NCBI GenBank assembly: GCA_947306025.1
Contig: CAMZFJ010000148.1
Span: 1-5,698 of the forward strand
Source: an uncultured Fibrobacter sp.
Lineage (GTDB): Bacteria > Fibrobacterota > Fibrobacteria > Fibrobacterales > Fibrobacteraceae
DNA length: 5,698 nucleotides
Direction: 5' to 3'
Shown: in pieces, positions 1 through 4,924 of the stretch
Numbering within the stretch: position 1 is the first letter of the stretch
Layout: each line of letters opens with the position of its first letter
Program-made: the position numbers and the translations under genes
The notes under the pieces: generated by a model
Databases searched by the model: none
What the model saw: only the letters and a program-made list of their open reading frames with translations
Told to the model about the DNA's origin: nothing

Positions 1-35
1 GAAAAAACGCTCGCAAGCAGTACGGCCGCGCACAC
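1..35 (-). CDS. possible 5' end of riboswitch-controlled exported protein (partial)
   Basis: This would be the gene under the cobalamin riboswitch, leaving the window at its left edge. There is no ATG on the minus strand between 1 and 120. One frame stays open through this stretch and, from a GTG at 35-33, reads MCAAVLLASVF, a hydrophobic run like the core of a signal peptide. A TTG at 47-45 in the same frame would add a short N-terminus (MGVR). Neither start has a convincing Shine-Dalgarno sequence. Cobalamin riboswitches often precede B12 uptake genes such as the TonB-dependent receptor BtuB, and a signal peptide would fit that, but the product is not visible here. The true start may lie beyond the window. 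Confidence 0.25.
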   Translation of the reverse strand, partial: MCAAVLLASVF

Positions 36-61
36 GCGAACGCCCAAGAGACTGCCAGAAC

Positions 62-155
62 GACTGTACGCAGTCAAACACCCACGCAAAGGCGTGGCTA
101 TGCAAAGCGATGTCTTTCGCACCGTTTAACAACCCGTGGCGCCAAGCGCCCGTTG
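62..155 (-). promoter_or_regulatory. hairpin-rich expression platform downstream of the B12 aptamer
   Basis: Between the aptamer and the left-edge gene, three hairpins can be drawn. The first has stem 138-142 with 146-150 (GGCGC/GCGCC, 3-nt loop), bracketed by CAAC 130-133 and GTTG 152-155. The second is 82-87 with 92-97 (CCACGC/GCGTGG). The third is 62-66 with 71-75 (GACTG/CAGTC). None is followed by a run of U on the minus strand, so a classical intrinsic terminator is not evident. Control by translation (hiding the ribosome site) or by the L5-L13 kissing interaction known in this family is more likely. The first hairpin sits where P13 normally lies. The assignment is inference. Confidence 0.4.
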
Positions 156-378
156 TGCCTTACAGTTCTTCTGACTTGGGGATCATTCTACACCCAGCCC
201 CTTCACACCCGCCTTTGCAAAGCCGACATTCCGTTTTTAGAACGCACGACCCTCGACGAGCATTGGTTTATGCTGGTTTCGTCCTCCCTTACAGCGGCGA
301 GACCGTTCCCGGCTTTCACGGGATTCTCTTATATCACGTCCATGGCGAACGCGACACAGCGTTTTACCGCATAAGGCA
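156..378 (-). promoter_or_regulatory. cobalamin (B12) riboswitch
   Basis: Read on the minus strand, the conserved parts occur in the right order. P1 is formed by TGCCTTA (378-372) pairing with TAAGGCA (162-156), which closes the whole element. The aptamer core at 326-289 reads CCCGTGAAAGCCGGGAACGG and then ends CGCCGCTGTAA, matching the family pattern of GGTGAAA-TCCGGGAC and CCCGC-CTGTAA. A stem-loop at 274-259 (AGCAT/ATGCT with loop AAACCA) fits P5/L5. A purine-rich stretch with TGAAGGGG follows near 200. The B12 box at 177-161 reads AAGTCAGAAGAACTGTA, against the consensus AGCCAGGAGACCTGCC. The RNA binds adenosyl- or other cobalamins and normally represses B12 uptake or synthesis genes, or B12-independent isozymes. 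The regulated gene lies to the left. Confidence 0.87.
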
Positions 379-390
379 TTTCCGACAAAA

Positions 391-419
391 AATATAGTAT
401 TAGAGCAACAGCTTGTAAA
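391..419 (-). promoter_or_regulatory. sigma70-type promoter of the riboswitch transcript
   Basis: On the minus strand, TTTACA (419-414) and TATATT (396-391) are separated by exactly 17 bases, each one mismatch from consensus. Transcription would start near 384, a few bases before the 5' strand of P1 at 378, as expected for a riboswitch leader. The promoter begins 7 bp past the stop codon of the transporter gene on the same strand. Confidence 0.7.
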
Positions 420-425
420 TATACG

Positions 426-1364
426 TTAACGATGTTTTTTATGCGGTTTCCATTCTGCGAGCACCATGCCCGCAACAATGGCTACAGCACCCGCAATAGC
501 CACAATCGTTATATTTTCGCCAAGAGCGATAACCGCCGTAATAATCGTCACCAGCGGAATTCCATAAATGTAATTGCTAGCCAAGACCGTCCCGATTTTT
601 TCGAGGACTTTATTCCAAACAAGATAACCAAACAATGAAGAAAACACCGTAAGGCAAAGGAAGTTGAACGCCACAACGGGTTCTGCAAAGTTCTGCCACG
701 GCACCGCTTTTTCCGTTTCAGTAAGCATCACAAGAATCGACGAAAGCGCACCGTAAAAGAACATCTTGCGCGTCATGAACAGCGTCGAATACTTGCCATT
801 GAGTTTGCGGAGAATCAACGAATAGACGGTCCACATGCAAGCAGAGCTAAACGCGAGCAAGTCGCCCACCGGTGAAAGTTTTAGAATAAACTTTCCGTTC
901 AGCACCACAAGCACCATCCCGATAAACGTGATGAAGCATCCCAAAATTTGCCGTTTGCAAAGGCGTTCGCTCTTGTAAATGAGTCCGCCAAAAATCATAA
1001 TCAAAAGCGGATTAGTGCAGACAATCAGAGAAACATTCGAACTCGGCGAAAGCGAAAGTGCCGTGTTTTCCGCCCAAAAGTAAAGCGTGCAACCGGTAAG
1101 CCCGCACACAAACAAAATCAATTCATGCTTTAAATTTTCGCAGCGGAACTGCTTATGCGAAATCGCAAGCAACAGCAAATACGTCACCACGAACCGCAAC
1201 GTAAAGATTTGCACCGCCGAAAAATCATGGTTCAAAAGCACCTTCGTGCTCACAAAGCTCGTGCCCCAAAAGGCAACCGTCACAATCGCGAGCAAATGCC
1301 AAAAGGCTTGGCCGTGAGAAGGTGTTGCAGAAGATTCAAAGGCTTTAATCGGAGCAGGTTTCAT
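426..1364 (-). CDS. EamA/DMT-family transporter
   Basis: A 312-residue inner-membrane protein of the drug/metabolite transporter superfamily, with two EamA repeats of five helices each. It probably exports a small metabolite or amino acid, but the substrate cannot be read from sequence. Family marks are FWGTSFVSTK at residues 32-41 in helix 1, the helix-3/4 region YFWAENTAL (95-103), NPLLIMIFGGLIYKSERL (118-135), a Gly-rich helix ending the first repeat (139-156), the second-repeat entry GDLLAFSSACMWTVYSLILR (167-186), and GYLVWN followed by the IP-x14-LGE motif near 269-283. The C-terminus is basic (KPHKKHR), probably cytoplasmic. The ATG at 1364 is chosen because the frame upstream offers only a TTG at 1397, which would add 11 residues from an A+T-rich stretch. 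No good Shine-Dalgarno sequence precedes either start. Base composition matches the flanks, not the A+T-rich block upstream. Confidence 0.85.
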   Translation of the reverse strand: MKPAPIKAFESSATPSHGQAFWHLLAIVTVAFWGTSFVSTKVLLNHDFSAVQIFTLRFVVTYLLLLAISHKQFRCENLKHELILFVCGLTGCTLYFWAENTALSLSPSSNVSLIVCTNPLLIMIFGGLIYKSERLCKRQILGCFITFIGMVLVVLNGKFILKLSPVGDLLAFSSACMWTVYSLILRKLNGKYSTLFMTRKMFFYGALSSILVMLTETEKAVPWQNFAEPVVAFNFLCLTVFSSLFGYLVWNKVLEKIGTVLASNYIYGIPLVTIITAVIALGENITIVAIAGAVAIVAGMVLAEWKPHKKHR

Positions 1365-1374
1365 CGAAAAGAAA

Positions 1375-1421
1375 GATAGAAAAAAAATTAATAACAATTA
1401 TTTCTATTTTTCCCATCTATC
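1375..1421 (-). terminator. A+T-rich imperfect hairpin, possible weak terminator
   Basis: The minus strand can fold as nested pairings: GATAGA/TCTATC outermost (1421-1416 with 1380-1375), an A-run against a T-run inside, and AATAA/TTATT at the tip with loop TTG. The structure overlaps the stop codon of the deaminase frame (1422-1420) and ends about 10 bp before the transporter start. It lacks a G+C-rich stem, so it may be only a by-product of composition. Confidence 0.25.
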
Positions 1422-1950
1422 AAGCCTTCTCACTAACAAACATATTTTTCAAATGTATTCTATATTCCTGAACTTTTGTTTTCTTATGAATTTTACTTTC
1501 CTTAAAATTTTCATTATATGCAAATATTTTTTCATAACGATTAAGCAACGCAGGGCAACACTTTTCACAAGGAGCCCAACGAACAAAGAATGTATTATCA
1601 TTTTCTTTTATATTTGCCAAAATTTTTCTTTCGCAACATGAATAATGATTTGGTTTATAGGCCTGATCATCTCTTAATTTAATTGGAGTATAAAAAGGGG
1701 GTATATAAAAAAGCATTTCACCAGTAACACAGCATCTCACGCAATTGTTATTAAAAAGTTTAGATTCAATTTCAATAAAAACATTTTCCAATGCAGGTTC
1801 AAAATCTCTAGAACCACTTAAAGCATACGCTATATTCCAAGTCGAATTCACTGCAATAGCAAAACATCCTTCCCGATCATTTTGATACCGTTCCAACAAT
1901 GAATAATCTGGATATAATTCATTCAACAATCTGTTTAAATCATAAAACAA
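1420..1950 (-). CDS. cytidine-deaminase-superfamily domain protein (C-terminal segment)
   Basis: This is the deaminase part of the split gene. The 176 residues counted from TTG 1950 contain a beta hairpin with FAIAVNSTWNIAYALSG (30-46), a helix (about 50-66), the zinc motif SCCERKIL (104-111; Cys105-x-Glu107, with Glu the proton shuttle), then a strand and RWAPCEKC (124-131; Pro127, Cys128 and Cys131 as ligands). The order and spacing fit the deaminase fold. Cys in place of His and the Trp-x-Pro-Cys-x-x-Cys form resemble nucleic-acid or toxin-type deaminases more than housekeeping cytidine deaminase. The substrate (DNA, RNA or free nucleotide) is unknown. An extra Cys70-x-x-Cys73-Cys74 precedes the active site. 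The reading frame is open back to 2160 without any ATG, GTG or further TTG, so TTG 1950 is a poor start. The segment is best read as the C-terminus of a longer protein. Confidence 0.6.
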   Translation of the reverse strand: MFYDLNRLLNELYPDYSLLERYQNDREGCFAIAVNSTWNIAYALSGSRDFEPALENVFIEIESKLFNNNCVRCCVTGEMLFYIPPFYTPIKLRDDQAYKPNHYSCCERKILANIKENDNTFFVRWAPCEKCCPALLNRYEKIFAYNENFKESKIHKKTKVQEYRIHLKNMFVSEKA

Positions 1951-2125
1951 ACTTTCTGGACTTTTCAGCTTAGGAATATGATTTATTATATTTTTTATTG
2001 CATTTTGAACAGAATTTGCAATACTAGTAATAGTTGTTTTCGTTAATAATTTTCTAAATAAAGTTGATTTTTCAAGAAATGGTAATAAATTTACATGGTT
2101 CTCATTTTGCTTGAAAATAAAATCG

Positions 2126-2533
2126 TTAACTTTTTTTTGCCATCCAATAGGAAAAAATGCTTAAACCATTATTATCATGACGAAGAGAAAACCGCTGTTT
2201 AAATATCATAAAATTATGCCAGATGATATTTTGTAGTTCATCGTTTTCACTTAAAGAAATAATTTCATTCAATTTTTGTTCTACTTCGTCATAATTTCTT
2301 TCTTCATTTTCAAAAGAGCGCCTTATCATTTGTTTAGAAAATTCAAACCATTCTTTGTACGCAAGAAAAAATTTTGAATTAATACTTTTTTCAAGATGAA
2401 ATAGATCATCTTTTAGCTTCAAATAAATCAGCTTTATACGATTAAAATAGTAAGATGTTATTTCAATCGTTTTTTCGTAGTCATCATTTTTATGATATTT
2501 ATAAAGATAATATACTGGCGGAATATCCATCAT
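2126..2533 (-). CDS. hypothetical helical protein (middle segment of split deaminase gene)
   Basis: A 135-residue frame beginning with two adjacent ATG codons (2533 and 2530) and ending in TAA at 2128-2126. It is rich in Lys, Glu, Asn, Ile and aromatic residues and predicted by eye to be mostly alpha-helical (for example residues 18-60 and 77-100). There is no signal peptide, membrane segment or domain I recognise. No Shine-Dalgarno sequence precedes it, and the same frame extends upstream to a TGA at 2596-2594 with protein-like sequence, so the ATG at 2533 is probably internal. Its final residues (WMAKKS) result from a frame change at or just before an eight-A run. The restored sequence continues as VNDFIFKQNENHVNLLPFLE into the deaminase segment. 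As an N-terminal region it could sense, deliver or regulate the deaminase. Confidence 0.5.
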   Translation of the reverse strand: MMDIPPVYYLYKYHKNDDYEKTIEITSYYFNRIKLIYLKLKDDLFHLEKSINSKFFLAYKEWFEFSKQMIRRSFENEERNYDEVEQKLNEIISLSENDELQNIIWHNFMIFKQRFSLRHDNNGLSIFSYWMAKKS

Positions 2534-2652
2534 TATTTCAAAAATACATGGTGACTCATCATTTAAAATATCGTCACTAAAACAAATTTTTTTTCATCAA
2601 CATCAATTGAATAATCCATAATCGATTTTTTCTATACCTGAACGTATTTTTC

Positions 2653-3237
2653 TTATTTTTCTAAATTATTCTTCTTTTTAATATTTGTAATCGTTTCATC
2701 TATAATCAAATAATCATTTTTTCCTTTCATCAACACCCATTTTGATTTCAAAAGATTATATTCCTGTTCTTCGATATATGGTCGTATAGCAATCAAATTT
2801 TTTTCAAATTTTGAATAATACATACCAGGAATGACAAAAATAAATAGACCTAGCAAAAAATCAAAAAAAGAAATGGACATCAAAAGAACCACTTTATTTT
2901 TTTGAGAATTACTTTCTTTACATGGCACAACAGACTCATACAATTGTACCCCAACGTCCTTTTTAAAAGGCCTCATCGCAATATAAAAAGCAACAAGAAA
3001 AAGAACACTAAAAAATATTGCGGTAAAAAACCATATCATCGATGATGAAGAATATGAAGCCGCACTTTTGTAAATCAAATTTACAAAAAAATCAAAAATA
3101 GGAATTCCTATTTTTGGTATAGCCAACATCACTAATTCCAAAAGATACCCACCCAATTTTGTCAGTACCAGCATTATAATTGCGACAACCAAACCAATTC
3201 GGATATCTTTAGAGTATTTCTTTAAAAATTCCACCAT
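2653..3237 (-). CDS. small multi-pass membrane protein of unknown function
   Basis: A 194-residue protein I cannot assign to a named family. Hydrophobic segments lie at about 13-40 (perhaps continuing with a break at Pro41 to about 57), 66-88 and 116-138, giving three or four membrane passes. A basic loop with RPFKKD follows residue 88. The C-terminal 50 residues are soluble and charged, with NLIAIRPYIEEQEYNLLKSK (147-166), a pattern of the kind seen in uncharacterised membrane proteins of accessory regions (recollection, not a search). The ATG at 3237 follows AAAGGAG by 4 bases, the best ribosome site in the A+T-rich block. The split deaminase gene starts 33 bp downstream on the same strand, so both are probably co-transcribed. 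Possible roles are immunity or partner protein for the deaminase, or a membrane effector; none is shown by the sequence. Confidence 0.65.
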   Translation of the reverse strand: MVEFLKKYSKDIRIGLVVAIIMLVLTKLGGYLLELVMLAIPKIGIPIFDFFVNLIYKSAASYSSSSMIWFFTAIFFSVLFLVAFYIAMRPFKKDVGVQLYESVVPCKESNSQKNKVVLLMSISFFDFLLGLFIFVIPGMYYSKFEKNLIAIRPYIEEQEYNLLKSKWVLMKGKNDYLIIDETITNIKKKNNLEK

Positions 3238-3522
3238 AAAACTCCTTTGTTCATTTATTTTATGATAATTTCACCAAATTACCACATTCCTAAGAACAAC
3301 CTAATTCAAAGATAATAACTTTTACCATTTTCATCCTACACCCCAAAAGAACGCTTTATCGATTAGATAGCTATAGTTTCAAGTTATTACCACCTATAAC
3401 TTTTCCCTAATTTTGCCCGTACTTTCTAACTTTCGAACATTTTCGAAGAACTTTTTACTAGACCACGCTATAGAATCTAACTATATTACACAACATAAAA
3501 ATTTTATAAAGGATTCTAAAAC
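3238..3522. other. divergent A+T-rich intergenic region
   Basis: This region separates the leftward membrane-protein gene from the rightward sulfhydrylase gene, so it must hold both promoters. I see no gene, tRNA or riboswitch in it. It contains a dyad at 3381-3402 (AAGTTAT/ATAACTT around an 8-nt loop, followed by TTTT), a palindrome ATAGCTAT at 3367-3374, and TTTCGAA twice with a 10-bp period at 3431-3447. No convincing promoter for the leftward gene could be picked; TGGTAA and TAAAAT near 3280-3255 are the nearest match and are weak. Confidence 0.5.
3459..3487 (+). promoter_or_regulatory. candidate promoter of the sulfhydrylase gene
   Basis: TAGACC (3459-3464, 4 of 6 to consensus) and TATATT (3482-3487, 5 of 6) are spaced by 17 bases. 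Transcription would start near 3494, leaving a leader of about 29 bases with AAAGGA at 3508-3513, 9 bases before the ATG. The leader is too short for a SAM riboswitch. Confidence 0.45.
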
Positions 3523-4800
3523 ATGTCCAAAATCGAAACTATATGTATTCAGGGCGGCTGGCAGCCGAAAAACGGCGAACCGCGCGTTCTCCCTATTTAT
3601 CAGAGCACCACATTCAAGTACGAAACCACTAACGACATGGCCGACTTGTTCGACCTGAAGGCTTCCGGCTACTTCTACACCCGTCTGCAGAACCCGACCA
3701 ACGACGCCGTCGCTAACAAGATTGCCGCTCTCGAAGGTGGTGTTGCCGCCATGCTCACGAGTTCCGGTCAGGCCGCAAACTTCTACGCCGTCTTCAACAT
3801 TTGCGAATCCGGCGACCACTTCATCAGCACTTCCGCTATTTACGGCGGTACGAGCAACCTCTTCTCCGTGACGATGAAGAAGCTCGGCATCGAATGCACA
3901 TTCGTTGACCAGGACGCTTCCGACGAAGAAATCGAAAAGGCTTTCCGCCCGAACACCAAGTGCTTCTTCGGCGAAACCGTTGCAAACCCGGCCGGCAAGG
4001 TGCTTGACCTCAAGCGCTTCGCAGACATCGCACACAAGCACGGTGTTCCGATGATTGTCGATAACACCTTCCCGACTCCGATTCTCTGCCGTCCGATTGA
4101 ATTCGGTGTTGATATCGTGACGCATTCCACCACCAAGTACATGGACGGCCATGCTACTGCTGTGGGCGGCTGCATCGTCGATAGCGGCAACTTCGACTGG
4201 GAAGCAAACCACGACCGTTTCAAGGGCCTCACCGAACCGGATCCGAGCTACCACGGCCTCGCCTACACGAAGGCTTTCGGCAAGGGTGCCTACATCACGA
4301 AGGCGACTGCCCAGCTCATGCGCGACTTCGGTTCCATCCAGTCTCCGCAGAATGCGTTCCTCCTGAACGTCGGTCTCGAAACGCTTCACCTTCGCATGCC
4401 GCGCCACTGCGAAAACGCTCTCGCTTGCGCCAAGTTCCTCAAGAACCATCCGAAGGTGGCCTGGGTCAACTACGCTGGCCTCGAAGGCGACAAGTACTAT
4501 GAACTCGCCCAGAAGCAGTTCAAGGGCGGCCTCCCGTGCGGCGTTCTCACGTTCGGTATCAAGGGCGGCCGTGAAAAGTCCATCCAGTTCATGGACAGCC
4601 TCAAGATGATCTGCATCGTGACCCACGTGGCCGACGCCCGCAGCTGCGTGCTGCACCCGGCAAGCCACACGCACCGTCAGCTCAGCGACGAACAGCTCAT
4701 CGAAGCAGGCGTTGCACCGGACCTGATCCGTTTCAGCGTGGGTATCGAAAACATCGACGACATCATCGCCGACCTCACGCAGGCTTTGGACAAAGTCTAA
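3523..4800 (+). CDS. metY: O-acetylhomoserine sulfhydrylase (O-acetylhomoserine aminocarboxypropyltransferase)
   Basis: A cytoplasmic PLP enzyme of the Cys/Met metabolism family. It replaces the acetyl group of O-acetylhomoserine with sulfide to give homocysteine, or with methanethiol to give methionine. The 425 residues match the usual MetY length of about 430, longer than MetB or MetC. Visible landmarks are YFYTRLQNPTN (50-60; Tyr52 and Arg54 reach the PLP phosphate of the neighbouring subunit), SSGQAA (80-85), Tyr107 in IYGGT for ring stacking, VDNTF with Asp180 for the pyridine nitrogen, HSTTKYMDGH with Lys205 as the Schiff-base lysine, the late motif HPASHTHRQL (378-387), and Arg403 in RFSVGIE for the substrate carboxylate. 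Codons are strongly biased (AAG, CTC, GGC), suggesting high expression. AAAGGA lies 9 bases before the ATG, and a strong terminator follows, so it is probably monocistronic. Confidence 0.93.
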   Translation: MSKIETICIQGGWQPKNGEPRVLPIYQSTTFKYETTNDMADLFDLKASGYFYTRLQNPTNDAVANKIAALEGGVAAMLTSSGQAANFYAVFNICESGDHFISTSAIYGGTSNLFSVTMKKLGIECTFVDQDASDEEIEKAFRPNTKCFFGETVANPAGKVLDLKRFADIAHKHGVPMIVDNTFPTPILCRPIEFGVDIVTHSTTKYMDGHATAVGGCIVDSGNFDWEANHDRFKGLTEPDPSYHGLAYTKAFGKGAYITKATAQLMRDFGSIQSPQNAFLLNVGLETLHLRMPRHCENALACAKFLKNHPKVAWVNYAGLEGDKYYELAQKQFKGGLPCGVLTFGIKGGREKSIQFMDSLKMICIVTHVADARSCVLHPASHTHRQLSDEQLIEAGVAPDLIRFSVGIENIDDIIADLTQALDKV

Positions 4801-4827
4801 AAAATCGTATTACACCTCAATACATCA

Positions 4828-4860
4828 AAAACGGCGCTGACCAATCAGCGCCGTTTTCTT
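4828..4860 (+). terminator. intrinsic terminator after metY
   Basis: A perfect 13-bp stem, AAAACGGCGCTGA (4828-4840) with TCAGCGCCGTTTT (4845-4857), closes a CCAA loop and runs into TTTTCTTTT. It starts 27 bp after the metY stop codon. The A-run on the other side would also give U on the minus strand, so it could work in both directions. Confidence 0.92.
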
Positions 4861-4866
4861 TTCATC

Positions 4867-4895
4867 TAGCCACATCCTGCGCATATGCCTATATT
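4867..4895 (+). promoter_or_regulatory. candidate promoter of the BASS transporter gene
   Basis: TAGCCA (4867-4872, 4 of 6) and TATATT (4890-4895, 5 of 6) are separated by 17 bases, just after the metY terminator. A start near 4902 would leave a leader of about 23 bases containing AAGGG at 4913-4917. Confidence 0.45.
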
Positions 4896-4924
4896 TAAGG
4901 CGCTTCAAAAAGAAGGGTTAAACC

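Larger units (their letters stand above)
1420..2619 (-). pseudogene. split deaminase-domain gene (two frameshifts)
   Basis: An ATG at 2619 opens a frame that reads MDYSIDVDEKKFVLVTIF and stops at 2565-2563. The codons after a run of eight A (2594-2587) make sense in another frame (KKICFSDDILNDESPCIFEI), leading straight into the fragment 2533-2126. That fragment stops just after a second run of eight A (2138-2131). Beyond it a frame open from 2160 to 1420 carries the deaminase domain but has no ATG near its beginning. One added base at the first run and one removed at the second (or at the six-T run, coding strand, 2157-2152) gives one product of 399 residues. The two shifts compensate, so the first and last segments are in the same frame. 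Possible causes are decay, phase variation, RNA-polymerase slippage or homopolymer sequencing error. The ATG lies 33 bp after the membrane-protein gene, suggesting one operon. Confidence 0.7.

Noticed and set aside
110..397. Plus-strand open frames of 95 and 73 codons at the left end
   Set aside because: They lie across the minus-strand cobalamin riboswitch, and their translations look random.
1365..1397. TTG start giving MLLIFFLSFFS ahead of the transporter
   Set aside because: The TTG codon lies in A+T-rich intergenic sequence without a ribosome site. The ATG at 1364 gives a normal family length.
1375..3402. Attachment sites, insertion sequence ends or CRISPR repeats around the A+T-rich block
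   Set aside because: Only short A+T-rich matches were found. There are no terminal inverted repeats, regularly spaced repeats or transposase fragments.
3494..3522. SAM riboswitch or other leader RNA before metY
   Set aside because: The leader is about 29 bases, and no conserved SAM-aptamer features were seen up to 3238.
3481..4674. Long 397-codon open frame on the minus strand opposite metY
   Set aside because: It mirrors the biased codons of metY, has no family resemblance, and is full of low-complexity Val/Ala/Glu/Gly stretches. MetY itself is certain.
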